Part shown: piece after piece, positions 8,983 to 20,217 of the stretch
How the letters are laid out: each line of letters opens with the position of its first letter
Numbering within the stretch: the stretch's first letter is position 1
Assembly: GCA_016291905.1 (NCBI GenBank)
Contig: JAEEZS010000071.1
Location: 1-64,000 of the forward strand
DNA length: 64,000 bases
Direction of reading: 5' to 3'
Origin: Bacteroidaceae bacterium
Lineage (GTDB): Bacteria; Bacteroidota; Bacteroidia; Bacteroidales; Bacteroidaceae
Position numbers and translations under genes: made by a program
The notes under the pieces: generated by a model
What the model was told of the DNA's origin: nothing
The model's input: the letters and a program-made list of their open reading frames with translations, nothing else
Databases searched by the model: none

Positions 8983-9019
8983 AAAGGGTCTCGACGTGAG
9001 TCGCGGCCCTTTTATTTTG
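8983..9019 (+). terminator. intrinsic terminator after the DUF3127 gene
   Basis: AAAGGGTCTCGAC pairs with GTCGCGGCCCTTT around a GTGA loop (one mismatch, one wobble), followed by a TTTATTTTG tract. It ends the rightward transcript about 75 bases past the stop codon. Confidence 0.8.
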
Positions 9020-9039
9020 TTGTCCAGCGCAGTCTTTTC

Positions 9040-9136
9040 TTATTGTACTAAACCCGTTGGGACACGTGTCCCAACGGGTTAGGTAAGGTGTCCCAACGGG
9101 TTAGGACACGTGTCCTAACGGCTTTGGTACAATAAC
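9040..9136. repeat. dispersed palindromic repeat, copy 1
   Basis: A 97-base imperfect palindrome between two convergent genes. Outer arms TTATTGTAC (9040-9048) and GTACAATAA (9127-9135) are exact complements. Inside lie two near-perfect palindromes centred on CACGTG: 9054-9077 and 9100-9119. The 68-base core 9054-9121 is identical, in the same orientation, to 50434-50501. It could serve as a two-way terminator for the DUF3127 gene and rho, or be a mobile or REP-like element. Confidence 0.85.
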
Positions 9137-9141
9137 TCAGT

Positions 9142-11415
<2,274 letters not shown>

Positions 11416-11548
11416 ACATAGGTGAACAGGGCATTACAAACTATCTCCTCAATAGAAGAAGGTTGTGCGGGTGAAGCCCGAGCCCGATTTTTTTCTTTTA
11501 AGTGTGGATTTGATTGGTCTTGAAAGGCCGTTTCTCAAATTGGATGCG

Positions 11549-11556
11549 CAAAGGTA
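11549..11556 (-). promoter_or_regulatory. -7 element of the rho promoter
   Basis: Minus-strand TACCTTTG, matching TAnnTTTG, with a T-rich -33 region. It is 133 bases upstream of the rho start, leaving a long leader. The 11416-11605 gap otherwise holds only A/T-rich sequence and the end of engB. Confidence 0.6.
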
Positions 11557-11605
11557 GGGATTTCCTTTTGAAAAAAGTGCATCCCCATGCTTTTTTTTAC
11601 GTTTT

Positions 11606-12214
11606 TTAGCGTTCTTTTTTCAGGGAAAGGTTGATTTGGGCTATATAGTCCAGCAGTTCCTCGCGTCCTATGCCCTTCTCAGCCGATGTCACGAAGTAAG
11701 GGGGCAGCTCCTCCCATTGTTCGGACAGCTTCTCGAGGTAGGTGCGGACGTTCTCGTGCAGCTTTCCTCCGCCCAGTTTGTCGGCTTTGGTGAAGACGAT
11801 GGCGAAGGGAACCTCGTTTTCGCCCAACCATTCGATGAACTGCAGGTCTATCTCCATTGGTGCATGGCGGCAGTCGATGAGCAGAAAGAGGTTAGTCATC
11901 TGGGCACGGCCAAGAATGTAGCTTTCGATGATATGCTGCAGCTTTTCGCGCTGTTCCTTTCCCCGACTAGCGTAACCGTAACCTGGTAAATCAACGATGT
12001 ACCATGCATTATTAATAAGGAAATGGTTGATGAGGAGAGTCTTCCCAGGCGTGGAAGAAGTCATTGCCAGTCCGTGCTTGCGGACAAGCATGTTGATGAG
12101 GCTCGACTTGCCGACATTCGACCTGCCGATGAAGGCGTATTCGGGAAGGCCGTCCTGCGGACAGCGGGCAATATCGGTGTTGCTGATTACGAAAGTGGCG
12201 CTTTTTATCTCCAT
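11606..12214 (-). CDS. engB: ribosome biogenesis GTPase YsxC/EngB
   Basis: 202 residues, normal length. The TRAFAC GTPase motifs are all present: G1 [10 protein letters not shown]2 Thr in SSTPGKT, G3 DLPGYGYA, G4 FTKADKL and G5 TSAEKG. EngB is needed for late assembly of the large ribosomal subunit. It is transcribed away from recR across a short shared promoter region. Its stop lies 190 bases from the rho start, with a separate rho promoter between. Confidence 0.95.
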   Translation of the reverse strand: MEIKSATFVISNTDIARCPQDGLPEYAFIGRSNVGKSSLINMLVRKHGLAMTSSTPGKTLLINHFLINNAWYIVDLPGYGYASRGKEQREKLQHIIESYILGRAQMTNLFLLIDCRHAPMEIDLQFIEWLGENEVPFAIVFTKADKLGGGKLHENVRTYLEKLSEQWEELPPYFVTSAEKGIGREELLDYIAQINLSLKKER

Positions 12215-12243
12215 GTGCAGACGGATTCAACAGATTTTCGGCA

Positions 12244-12281
12244 CAAAGATACGTTTTTTCTTTGAATTATCTGTATCTTTG
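12244..12281. promoter_or_regulatory. divergent promoters for engB and recR
   Basis: Two TATCTTTG boxes face outwards: 12244-12251 on the minus strand toward engB and 12274-12281 on the plus strand toward recR, only 22 bases apart. Neither has a strong TTTG at -33. The two start regions overlap, so RNA polymerase probably cannot occupy both at once. Confidence 0.6.
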
Positions 12282-12314
12282 CGCTCAAAATCGAAGGAAA
12301 GGCCTCGTATTCGG

Positions 12315-12935
12315 ATGTTAGAGCAGTATTCATCGGTACTTTTGGAGCGTGCAGTAAGCGAGTTTGCAAAGCTGCCGGGCATCGGGCGGAAGACCGCCTT
12401 GCGTCTTGTGCTCTATCTGTTACGGCAGCCTGTAGCGGAGTCGGATTCATTTAGCGCCGCCATTTCCGAGCTGCGCCATAACGTCCGTTATTGTCGCGTG
12501 TGTCACAACATCTCCGATACCGACACGTGTGAGATTTGCGCTAATCCGCGTCGCGATGCATCAATAGTGTGCGTGGTGGAGACGGTGCGCGACGTCATTG
12601 CCCTTGAGAACACGGGCATCTATCGCGGGCTCTACCATGTGCTGGGCGGTATCATCTCGCCTATGGATGGCATCGGCCCTGCCGACCTTGAAATTGATAG
12701 TCTGGTAGAGCGAGTGCGTGTGGGCGGTGTAGAGGAGGTGATTTTTGCCCTTAGTTCCACGATGGAGGGCGATACCACCAACTACTACCTCTATCGCAAG
12801 CTTTCGCCTTTCGGCGTCAAACTATCCGTGCTTTCGCGCGGCCTTTCGGTGGGCGACGAACTGCAATACACCGATGAAGCCACGCTGGGACGCTCGCTCA
12901 TCAACCGTACTCCCTTCGATGGATCATCAAGATAA
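12315..12935 (+). CDS. recR: recombination mediator RecR
   Basis: 206 residues from the ATG at 12315; the open frame extends further upstream but that part overlaps engB on the other strand. An N-terminal helix-hairpin-helix ([20 protein letters not shown]) is followed by the C4 zinc finger [16 protein letters not shown] and a Toprim domain ([20 protein letters not shown]). The Walker-like C-terminal segment ends in [13 protein letters not shown]. RecR works with RecO to load RecA on gapped DNA. It heads a short rightward series: membrane protein, glycosyltransferase, acetyltransferase. Confidence 0.95.
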   Translation: MLEQYSSVLLERAVSEFAKLPGIGRKTALRLVLYLLRQPVAESDSFSAAISELRHNVRYCRVCHNISDTDTCEICANPRRDASIVCVVETVRDVIALENTGIYRGLYHVLGGIISPMDGIGPADLEIDSLVERVRVGGVEEVIFALSSTMEGDTTNYYLYRKLSPFGVKLSVLSRGLSVGDELQYTDEATLGRSLINRTPFDGSSR

Positions 12936-12960
12936 TACAAAATCATCATATAATACGTCT

Positions 12961-13497
12961 ATGACTAATCAACAAATACTCCATCGCCTCCGCTTGGAAT
13001 TCGTGGCCTACGTGCTGTTGGCTGCGCTGTTGGTGGTGTTCTACGAAACGCATGTCTTCACTAAAGGGGCATTGGTGGACAATGTTACGGCTGTCTATGT
13101 AACCGAATGCGCGGGCATCCTGCTGGCTGTCGTCCTAACCCCGATAGCGTTGAAGTCCTTTCACAAAGCGCTTGTCCGCATGGTGTATATGAACGATGAT
13201 GCCGTCCGGCGCCGCAGCTACGTACGATGGAACGAAATCCGTCTGGCGATGTTCGTGACGGTAGTGCTGGTGAATATCTCCGTCTATTACATGACGGCTG
13301 ATAACATGTGTGGCTATTGCGCTCTTATTGGCGTTATTGCCTCACTCTTCTGTTGGCCAACGAAGGAAGGCGTTGTCACAGAACTGACGATGAAGGAGGA
13401 ACCCCTGCCTGAGCCAACTGCTCCCGCTACGGAAAATCTTACGGAGGAGCCTGAAGCAGTTGTTTCCGCAGGCGATGAAACAGAAATGGATGCCTGA
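12961..13497 (+). CDS. hypothetical four-helix membrane protein with acidic tail
   Basis: 178 residues. Hydrophobic segments lie at about residues 13-31 (FVAYVLLAALLVVFY), 44-62, 96-114 and 118-130 (GYCALIGVIASLFCWP), and the last 45 residues are Glu/Pro/Ala-rich and probably cytosolic. I do not recognise a named family. The ATG at 12961 was chosen over an upstream in-frame ATG at 12919, which would overlap recR. It lies 5 bases before the glycosyltransferase, suggesting co-expression. Confidence 0.7.
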   Translation: MTNQQILHRLRLEFVAYVLLAALLVVFYETHVFTKGALVDNVTAVYVTECAGILLAVVLTPIALKSFHKALVRMVYMNDDAVRRRSYVRWNEIRLAMFVTVVLVNISVYYMTADNMCGYCALIGVIASLFCWPTKEGVVTELTMKEEPLPEPTAPATENLTEEPEAVVSAGDETEMDA

Positions 13498-13502
13498 CGC
13501 GA

Positions 13503-14681
13503 ATGGACCTTTCGATTGTCATTGTCAACTACAACGTGAAGCACTACCTCGAGCAGTGCCTCGACTCTGTGTTTCGTTCCGTGTGTCCTTTCGATATGGA
13601 GGTGTTTGTGGTTGACAATGTCTCGTCCGATGGCTCCATACCTTATTTAAAAGAGCGCTATCCGCAGGTTCATTTTATTCAGAACACCGAAAACGTTGGT
13701 TTTGCGCGCGCCAACAACCAAGCCATCCGCCTATCGACGGGACGTTATGTGCTGCTTCTCAATCCCGACACTATTGTGGGCGAGCATACGTTGGTTGACA
13801 GCGTACGTCTGATGGACAGCCATCCCGAAGCAGGAGGCTCGGGTACACGGATGCTGCGTACCGATGGTAGTTTCGCCCTCGAGTCGCGACGTGGATTGCC
13901 CACACCTTTTGTAGCTTTTTGCAAGATGTCCGGGCTGACGAAACTATTCCCTCTTAGCCATACTTTCGGACGTTACTATATGCGCTACCTTGATGAGAAC
14001 GTCGAAAACGAAATAGAGATTATCTCTGGTGCTTACATGATGTTGAGGCGTGAGGCGCTTGACAAAGTAGGTTTACTTGACGAGACCTTCTTCATGTATG
14101 GTGAGGACATTGACCTCTCGTATCGTCTGTTGAAGGCGGACTACAAGAACTACTACAGTCCTTCGCCCATCCTTCACTACAAAGGCGAGAGTACTGAGAA
14201 AACCTCCTTCCGCTATGTCTATACGTTCTACAACGCTATGCAACTCTTCTTCAACAAGCACTTCCACAGCTACGGCCTGTTGGTGTCGCTGCCCATCAGT
14301 GCTGCCATTTGGATTCGCTCGGCGTTTGCCTATCTGGGTAATCAGTTCCGACGCGAATCTCGTTCCGAGAGGGAAGCTCCAGCCTACCGTCCTCTATTCG
14401 TGGGAAGCGAGGAGATGCTGCACGAAGCCTGCGTCAGCTACCAGCGACGCTATCCCAATGTCCCGGTGTCGTGCATTCTGGGTACAGAGGCTACGCTGCC
14501 CGAGGGACATCTTTCGCGTCCCGACTTATGGGACACGTTTGATATGGTGGTTTATGATACTGATAACTACAGTTACAGCACTATCCTGAGTAACCTTGCT
14601 GCTACAGCCAGTCACAATCTGCGTCTCGGCACTTGGTCTGCCCGCACAGGCAGATTCATCAACGAAAACGTCGTATTATAA
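13503..14681 (+). CDS. family 2 glycosyltransferase (rhamnosyltransferase-like)
   Basis: 392 residues. A GT-A domain fills residues 1-240: DLSIVIVNYNVKHYLEQCLD, VDNVSSDGS, the nucleotide-binding stretch GFARANNQAIRLSTGRYVLL, LNPDTIV in place of the metal-binding DxD, and GEDIDLSYRL near the catalytic base. A hydrophobic helix (LLVSLPISAAIWIRSAFAYL, about 260-280) probably anchors it to the membrane. The last 90-100 residues form an extra domain I do not recognise. It probably adds a sugar to a surface polysaccharide; donor and acceptor are unknown. Confidence 0.85.
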   Translation: MDLSIVIVNYNVKHYLEQCLDSVFRSVCPFDMEVFVVDNVSSDGSIPYLKERYPQVHFIQNTENVGFARANNQAIRLSTGRYVLLLNPDTIVGEHTLVDSVRLMDSHPEAGGSGTRMLRTDGSFALESRRGLPTPFVAFCKMSGLTKLFPLSHTFGRYYMRYLDENVENEIEIISGAYMMLRREALDKVGLLDETFFMYGEDIDLSYRLLKADYKNYYSPSPILHYKGESTEKTSFRYVYTFYNAMQLFFNKHFHSYGLLVSLPISAAIWIRSAFAYLGNQFRRESRSEREAPAYRPLFVGSEEMLHEACVSYQRRYPNVPVSCILGTEATLPEGHLSRPDLWDTFDMVVYDTDNYSYSTILSNLAATASHNLRLGTWSARTGRFINENVVL

Positions 14682-14696
14682 TAATAGAAAATCTCA

Positions 14697-15200
14697 ATGT
14701 CCTATTTTCTCCGCGCCCCTGAACCAGAAGACCTCGACTTGTTGTTCCGTTTGGAAAACGACCCTACAGTTTGGACGGTGTCGTCGTGCCACATGCCCTA
14801 TTCCCGATACGCGCTCAAACAGTATATCCTCATGTGCAAAAACGATTTTTTTGCCGAGAAACAACTGCGTTTGATGGTGCAGCCAAGCAGGGGAGGTGAG
14901 GCAGAGGCGATTGTTGATTTGTTTAACTTCAGCCCTCTCGATGGACGTGCCGAGCTGGGTCTGCTGGTGGATGGTGTTTGCAGAGGGCGCGGCGTGGGAC
15001 AGAAGGCATTGGAGCTGCTTTGTGACTATGCCGCTCATACGCTGGGACTTCGCATGGTGTATTGCCAGATATTTGCCGACAATACCGCCTGCCGCCATCT
15101 TTTTGCTAAAATGGGTTTCAGTGAAGTGGCTACGCTTCCCGCTTGGGTAGTCGCCGAAGGGAAAAAACACGATTTAGTGGTTGTGCAGCGATTTTTTTGA
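14697..15200 (+). CDS. GNAT-family N-acetyltransferase
   Basis: 167 residues, RimJ/RimL-like. It begins YFLRAPEPEDLDLLFRLEND, and the acetyl-CoA pyrophosphate loop is RGRGVG within LGLLVDGVCRGRGVGQKALE. The later AYCQIFADNTACRHLFAKMG-type helix (here VYCQIFADNTACRHLFAKMG) matches the Asn-containing motif of the family. The acceptor may be a ribosomal protein, amino sugar or drug, not decidable from sequence. It follows the glycosyltransferase by 15 bases. Confidence 0.85.
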   Translation: MSYFLRAPEPEDLDLLFRLENDPTVWTVSSCHMPYSRYALKQYILMCKNDFFAEKQLRLMVQPSRGGEAEAIVDLFNFSPLDGRAELGLLVDGVCRGRGVGQKALELLCDYAAHTLGLRMVYCQIFADNTACRHLFAKMGFSEVATLPAWVVAEGKKHDLVVVQRFF

Positions 15201-15219
15201 AAAAAAAAGCGAAAAACGC

Positions 15220-15249
15220 TTGCAGGTACAAAAAAAGTGCGTACCTTTG
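15220..15249 (+). promoter_or_regulatory. promoter of tRNA-Asp
   Basis: TTG (15220-15222), 19 bases, then TACCTTTG (15242-15249), a good Bacteroidota match, about 75 bases before the tRNA. Confidence 0.65.
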
Positions 15250-15324
15250 CAACCGCAATCCGGGAGGACAGCACAAAGAAAAGTGTAAAAAGCGTTTTCA
15301 TAATAGTTTTAGATAGTTAGATTT

Positions 15325-15399
15325 GGTGCGTTAGTTCAGCCTGGTTAGAATGCCTGCCTGTCACGCAGGAGGTCACGGGTTCGAGTCCCGTACGCACCG
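15325..15399 (+). tRNA. tRNA-Asp (anticodon GTC)
   Basis: Cloverleaf drawn by hand: acceptor GGTGCGT/ACGCACC with discriminator G, D arm GTTC...GAAT, anticodon stem CCTGC/GCAGG around loop CTGTCAC with anticodon GTC, and T arm ACGGG/CCCGT around TTCGAGT. The 3' CCA is not encoded. It is a single tRNA with its own promoter and terminator. Confidence 0.97.
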
Positions 15400-15402
15400 C
15401 AG

Positions 15403-15440
15403 AAGAAGGGAGTTCGTGATGAATCCCCTTCTTTTGTTTC
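15403..15440 (+). terminator. intrinsic terminator after tRNA-Asp
   Basis: AAGAAGGG (15403-15410) pairs with CCCTTCTT (15426-15433), followed by TTGTTTC. The remaining bases to 15502 hold a smaller hairpin CCCCTGCTTTTTGGGG that may serve the leuB end on the other strand. Confidence 0.75.
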
Positions 15441-15502
15441 TTATCGCTTCTTGCGAAAAAAACTAGTTGTTGCGTTGTCCCCCTGCTTTTTGGGGATGGC
15501 GG

Positions 15503-16567
15503 TTATTCGCCCTTAATGCGGGCGGTGAGCCACTGGCCTACTTCGGACGTGGAATAAGGACGGAGGCCGGCGATCTGGATGTCGCCTGTGCGGACGTTCT
15601 CGTCGAGGCTTGCCTGAACGGCTGTGCGGATGTCGGCAGCCTCGGCGGTAAGGCTGAAGGCGTACTCAAACATCATGGCGGCAGAGAGGATGGTGGCCAA
15701 GGGGTTGGCAATGTTCTGCCCGGCTGCCTGGGGCCATGAGCCGTGGATGGGCTCGAAAACGCTGGTGTGGGTGCCGATGGAGGCGCTGGGCAGCAGGCCC
15801 ATGGAGCCGGTGATGCATGAGCCCTCGTCGGTGAGGATGTCGCCAAAGGTGTTCTCGGTGACCATGACGTCGAAGAAACGGGGTTCCTGTATCATGCGCA
15901 TGGCGGCGTTGTCGACGTACATGTAGTCGGTGGTGACGTCGGGGTACTGGGGGGCAATCTCCTGGGCGATCTTACGCCAGAGGCGGGACGAGGCGAGGAC
16001 GTTGGCCTTGTCGACGACGGTAAGGTGGCGACGGCGCTGGCGGGCATAGCCGTAGGCGACATGGAGGATGCGCTCTACCTCGGCACGGCTGTAGAGGTTG
16101 GTGTCGTAGGCTTCGTCGTCGCCCTCCTTCTTGGGGCCGAAGTACATGCCTCCCGTGAGCTCGCGGATGCAGATGAAGTCGGCACCACGGACGAGCTCGT
16201 CCTTGAGGGGAGATTTATGGATGAGGCAGTCGAAGGTCTCCACGGGGCGGATGTTGGCGAAGAGGCCGAGCTGCTTGCGCATGGCGAGCAGACCTTGCTC
16301 GGGGCGTACCTTGGCGGCGGGGTTGTTGTCGAACTTGGGATCGCCGACGGCGCCGAAGAGGACGGCGTCGCTGTCCATACAGAGCTGGTGTGTCTGGGCG
16401 GGATAAGGGTTGCCGACGGCGTCGATGGCATGGGCACCGCAGATACCATATTCGTAGTGGAGTTCGTGGCCGTACTTCTGGCAAACGGCTTCGGTGACTT
16501 GGAGGGCTTGGGCAACGACTTCAGGGCCAATGCCGTCACCGGGGAGAACTGCTAGATTTATAGTCAT
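15503..16567 (-). CDS. leuB: 3-isopropylmalate dehydrogenase
   Basis: 354 residues, normal. It begins [20 protein letters not shown], has the NAD-dependent decarboxylating dehydrogenase motifs [17 protein letters not shown] and [12 protein letters not shown] with the metal-binding Asp residues, and the substrate Arg region LRK as [14 protein letters not shown]. It oxidises 3-isopropylmalate in leucine synthesis, and can act on 3-methylmalate when citramalate feeds isoleucine synthesis. It is the last gene of leuA-leuC-leuD-leuB. Confidence 0.96.
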   Translation of the reverse strand: MTINLAVLPGDGIGPEVVAQALQVTEAVCQKYGHELHYEYGICGAHAIDAVGNPYPAQTHQLCMDSDAVLFGAVGDPKFDNNPAAKVRPEQGLLAMRKQLGLFANIRPVETFDCLIHKSPLKDELVRGADFICIRELTGGMYFGPKKEGDDEAYDTNLYSRAEVERILHVAYGYARQRRRHLTVVDKANVLASSRLWRKIAQEIAPQYPDVTTDYMYVDNAAMRMIQEPRFFDVMVTENTFGDILTDEGSCITGSMGLLPSASIGTHTSVFEPIHGSWPQAAGQNIANPLATILSAAMMFEYAFSLTAEAADIRTAVQASLDENVRTGDIQIAGLRPYSTSEVGQWLTARIKGE

Positions 16568-16594
16568 AAAAATAAGATATTTAGAAATTAGGAA

Positions 16595-17194
16595 TCAGGG
16601 GCGTTTTTTCTCGTATGCTTCGATGAGGGCTTTGTCGGCTGTGAGGAAGTCGATGTCGTCAAGGCCGTTCATGAGGCAATGCTTCTTGTAGGCGTTGATT
16701 TCAAAGGTCTCGCTGTGGCCGGTGGCGTGGTTGGTGATGGTTTGGTTGGGGAGATCGACGGTAACCAATGTGGAGGCGTCGGCCTTGATGGAGGCGAAAA
16801 GCTCGCCGAGGAAGGCTTCGCTGACCACGACGGGCAGCACGAAGTTGTTGAGCTCGTTGTTCTTGTGGATGTCGGCGAAGAAACTGCTGACGACGACGCG
16901 GATGCCGTAGCCGGCAATGGCCCATGCAGCGTGTTCACGACTGGAGCCGGAGCCGAAATTCTTGCCCGCCACGAGGATGGTGCTGCCCTGGCAGGCGGGG
17001 TTGTTGAGCACAAAGTCGGGGTTGGGAGTGCCGTCGGGACGATGGCGCCAGTCGAAGAAGAGGTGGTCGCCGAAGAACTTCTCGTCACGCGTAGTGGACT
17101 TCATGAAGCGGGCAGGGATAATCTGGTCGGTATCGACGTTCTCCAACGGGAGGGGAATGCAGGTGGAGGTGAGGGTGTTGAATGACTGTTTCAT
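16595..17194 (-). CDS. leuD: 3-isopropylmalate dehydratase small subunit
   Basis: 199 residues. It shows [34 protein letters not shown] and [20 protein letters not shown], all hallmark LeuD segments forming the swivel domain. With LeuC it isomerises 2- to 3-isopropylmalate, and citramalate to 3-methylmalate. It starts 7 bases after the leuC stop. Confidence 0.95.
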   Translation of the reverse strand: MKQSFNTLTSTCIPLPLENVDTDQIIPARFMKSTTRDEKFFGDHLFFDWRHRPDGTPNPDFVLNNPACQGSTILVAGKNFGSGSSREHAAWAIAGYGIRVVVSSFFADIHKNNELNNFVLPVVVSEAFLGELFASIKADASTLVTVDLPNQTITNHATGHSETFEINAYKKHCLMNGLDDIDFLTADKALIEAYEKKRP

Positions 17195-17201
17195 CGGAGT
17201 G

Positions 17202-18599
17202 TTATTTTAGAAACTGGCGGGGGTCGGTGATGACGCCGGTGATGGCAGCAGCAGCGGCTGTGTAAGGGCTGGCAAGGATGGTGCGGGAGCCCGGCCCCTG
17301 ACGGCCTTCGAAGTTGCGGTTGGAAGTGGAGACGGCGAGGCAGCCTGCGGGAATCTTGTCGTCGTTCATGGCGAGGCAGGCGCTACAACCGGGCTGACGG
17401 ACTTCGAAGCCTGCTTCGGCAAGCACCTTGTCGAGTCCTTCGGCACGAATCTGTCCGTCCACTTTCCACGAGCCGGGGACGAGCCAAGCGGTAACGCCTT
17501 CGGCCTTGTGATGTCCCTTGACGAGGGAGGCAAAGGCCCGGAAGTCCTCGATGCGTCCGTTGGTGCAAGCGCCCAGGAAGACGTAGTCGACGGGCTTGCC
17601 AAGGAGCTTCTCGCCGGGTTGGAACTGCATGTATCCCAATGATTTCAGGAAGGATGCCTGGCCGGCTTCGGGAATGGTGTCGAGGGCGGGAATGGCGTCG
17701 CTGATGCCGATGCCCATGCCGGGGTTGGTGCCGTAGGTGATGCGGGGCTCGATGTCGGCTGCGTCGAAGACGAGTTCGCGGTCGAAGACGGCATCGTCGC
17801 CACTCTGCAACGTGCGCCAGTAAGCCACGGCACGATCCCAGTCGTCGCCCTTCGGGGCGTAGTTGCGTCCCTTCAAGTAGGCAAAGGTGGTTTCGTCGGG
17901 GGCCACAAATCCGCCGCGAGCACCCATCTCAATGGAGAGGTTGCAGAGGGTGAGGCGTCCTTCCATGGTCATGTCGCGGACCACGGAACCACCATATTCG
18001 ACAAAGTAGCCCGTAGCGCCGGAGGTGGTGAGCTGTGCCATCAGGTAGAGGGCGACGTCCTTGGCGGTGACGCCCTTGCCAAGCATACCCTCGATGCGGA
18101 TGCGCATGGACTTGGGCTTGCTCTGGAGGATACATTGGGAGGCAAGCACCATCTCCACTTCGCTAGTGCCGATGCCGAAGGCAACCGCACCCATGGCGCC
18201 GTGGGTGGAGGTGTGGGAGTCGCCGCAGACGATGGTCATGCCGGGCAGGGAAAGGCCGAGCTCGGGGCCGACGACGTGGATGATGCCGTTGTGGGGGTCC
18301 ATCATGCCGAAGTGGGTAAGGCCGAACTCAGCGGCGTTGCGAGCCAGCGCGTCAACCTGTGCCTTGGAAACGGGGTCGGCGATGGGCTTGTCCTGGTCGT
18401 GGGTGGGCGTATTGTGGTCGGGCATGCAGAAAATCTGCTTGGGACGGAAGCACTTTAAGCCACGTTCGCGGAGGCCTTCAAAGGCTTGCGGGCTGGTGAC
18501 TTCGTGGCAATAGAGGCGGTCGATGTAGAGTTGTGTGGGGCCGTCCTCCACCTTGCGGACGACATGCGCGTCCCAAATCTTGTCAAATAACGTATTCAT
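17202..18599 (-). CDS. leuC: 3-isopropylmalate dehydratase large subunit
   Basis: 465 residues, full length. The [4Fe-4S] ligands are Cys in [13 protein letters not shown] and the CxxC in [16 protein letters not shown]. The start [14 protein letters not shown] and the segments [20 protein letters not shown] and GMIDPHN-like [15 protein letters not shown] are standard for aconitase-family LeuC. The 55 bases before leuC contain short ATGAAAAATGAAGAATGAA-like repeats common between genes in this group. It is second in the leu operon. Confidence 0.96.
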   Translation of the reverse strand: MNTLFDKIWDAHVVRKVEDGPTQLYIDRLYCHEVTSPQAFEGLRERGLKCFRPKQIFCMPDHNTPTHDQDKPIADPVSKAQVDALARNAAEFGLTHFGMMDPHNGIIHVVGPELGLSLPGMTIVCGDSHTSTHGAMGAVAFGIGTSEVEMVLASQCILQSKPKSMRIRIEGMLGKGVTAKDVALYLMAQLTTSGATGYFVEYGGSVVRDMTMEGRLTLCNLSIEMGARGGFVAPDETTFAYLKGRNYAPKGDDWDRAVAYWRTLQSGDDAVFDRELVFDAADIEPRITYGTNPGMGIGISDAIPALDTIPEAGQASFLKSLGYMQFQPGEKLLGKPVDYVFLGACTNGRIEDFRAFASLVKGHHKAEGVTAWLVPGSWKVDGQIRAEGLDKVLAEAGFEVRQPGCSACLAMNDDKIPAGCLAVSTSNRNFEGRQGPGSRTILASPYTAAAAAITGVITDPRQFLK

Positions 18600-18654
18600 T
18601 TAGAATGAAAAATGAAGAATGAAAAACAAATGGCATTTTCCTCAAGGGAAACGT

Positions 18655-20151
18655 TTAGTTCCTGAACTTGTTGATACAGTCGATGTAGGCCTCGACGGAG
18701 GCGGCGATGATGTCGGTATTGGCGCCGAAGCCGTAGTAGAGCTGGTCGTTGTACTCCACCTGCATGTGCACCTTGCCCACGTCGTCGCTGCCCTTGCTGA
18801 TGGCTTGGATGGTGAACTCCTTGAGGGTCATCTGGCGGCGGATAATCTGCTTGAGGGCTTTGATGGCAGCATCTACGGGGCCGTTGCCTGTGGCTGCGGC
18901 TTCGAACTGTTCGCCAGCCACCTCCAGTCCCAAGCTGGCCACGGGGCGTACACCCACACCGCTGGTCACCTGTAAGTACTTCAACTTGATGTGCTGGCTT
19001 GCCGAGCGGTCGGCGCCTGCCAACATCAGGATGTCGTCGTCGCCAATCTCCTTCTTCTGGTCGGCGAGGCGGAGGAAAGCTTCATAGACCTTGTCGAGAT
19101 GTTCGTCGTCCATCTCCACGCCCAGCACGTGTAAGCGATGACGCAGGGCAGCACGTCCGCTGCGGGCAGTAAGGACGATGCTGTTGTCGTCGATACCCAC
19201 GTCCTTGGGGTCCATGATTTCGTAGGTCTGCACGTTCTTGAGCACACCGTCCTGGTGGATACCGCTGGAGTGGGCAAAGGCGTTTCGTCCCACCACCGCT
19301 TTGTTGGGTTGCACGGGCATGTTCATCAAGCTGCTCACCATGCGGCTGGTAGGGTATATCTTCGTGGTGTTGATGTTCGTCTGCACGGGGATGGTACTGT
19401 GGCACTTGATAATCATGGCAATCTCCTCAAGTGAAGTGTTGCCGGCGCGTTCGCCGATGCCGTTGATGGTGACCTCTACCTGACGGGCACCGTTGATGAC
19501 GCCGCTGATGGTATTGGCTGTGGCCATGCCGAGGTCGTTGTGGCAATGGGTGGAGATGATGGCCTTGTCGATACAGTCGACGTGCTCCACAAGATAGCGG
19601 ATCTTGGCGCCGTACTCCTCGGGCAGGCAGTAGCCGGTGGTGTCGGGGATGTTCACTACGGTGGCACCCGCTTTGATGACGGCCTCGATGACGCGGGCAA
19701 GGTATTCGTTGTCAGTGCGTCCGGCATCTTCGGCATAAAACTCCACGTCTTCCACGAATTTCTTCGCGTATTTCACGGCGGCTACACCCCGCTCGATGAT
19801 TTCCTCGCGGTTGGAGTTGAACTTGTACTTGATGTGCATGTCACTGGTTCCGATACCGGTGTGGATGCGCTTGTGGCGGGCATACTGGAGAGCTTCGACG
19901 GCAACGTCGATGTCCTTCTCTACGGCGCGGGTGAGGGCGCAGATGGTGGGCCACGTCACAGCCTTGGATATCTCGATGACGGAATTGAAATCGCCCGGGC
20001 TGGAGATAGGGAATCCGGCTTCGATGACATCTACACCAAGGCGTTCCAGTTGCTTGGCCACTTGGATTTTTTCTATCGTGTTGAGCTGACAACCGGGCAC
20101 TTGTTCACCATCGCGGAGGGTGGTGTCGAAGATATAAAGTTTATCGTCCAT
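18655..20151 (-). CDS. leuA: 2-isopropylmalate synthase
   Basis: 498 residues. The catalytic TIM barrel begins [20 protein letters not shown] with the metal/substrate Arg-Asp pair, and [18 protein letters not shown] carries the HxH metal ligands. [16 protein letters not shown] follows. The C-terminal regulatory domain (after about residue 385) includes [20 protein letters not shown]. It condenses 2-oxoisovalerate with acetyl-CoA, the committed leucine step, and is normally inhibited by leucine. It is first in the leu operon with its own promoter overlapping the end of lysA. A paralogue lies at 30447-31991. Confidence 0.94.
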   Translation of the reverse strand: MDDKLYIFDTTLRDGEQVPGCQLNTIEKIQVAKQLERLGVDVIEAGFPISSPGDFNSVIEISKAVTWPTICALTRAVEKDIDVAVEALQYARHKRIHTGIGTSDMHIKYKFNSNREEIIERGVAAVKYAKKFVEDVEFYAEDAGRTDNEYLARVIEAVIKAGATVVNIPDTTGYCLPEEYGAKIRYLVEHVDCIDKAIISTHCHNDLGMATANTISGVINGARQVEVTINGIGERAGNTSLEEIAMIIKCHSTIPVQTNINTTKIYPTSRMVSSLMNMPVQPNKAVVGRNAFAHSSGIHQDGVLKNVQTYEIMDPKDVGIDDNSIVLTARSGRAALRHRLHVLGVEMDDEHLDKVYEAFLRLADQKKEIGDDDILMLAGADRSASQHIKLKYLQVTSGVGVRPVASLGLEVAGEQFEAAATGNGPVDAAIKALKQIIRRQMTLKEFTIQAISKGSDDVGKVHMQVEYNDQLYYGFGANTDIIAASVEAYIDCINKFRN

Positions 20152-20186
20152 GATGGGGTTTATAGGTTGATGAGTTTATGAGGATG

Positions 20187-20217
20187 CAAAGGTACGGATT
20201 ATTCTTCCTATTTTAAA
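20187..20217 (-). promoter_or_regulatory. promoter of the leu operon
   Basis: Minus-strand TTTA (20214-20217), 19 bases, then TACCTTTG (20187-20194). The -33 box overlaps the lysA stop codon. The expected leader is about 30 bases and contains no leader peptide, so leuACDB is not attenuated in the way proposed for the ilv operon. Confidence 0.7.

Noticed and set aside
20152..20212. Leucine leader peptide before leuA
   Set aside because: The predicted leader RNA is about 30 bases and contains no ATG-led Leu-rich frame or hairpin.
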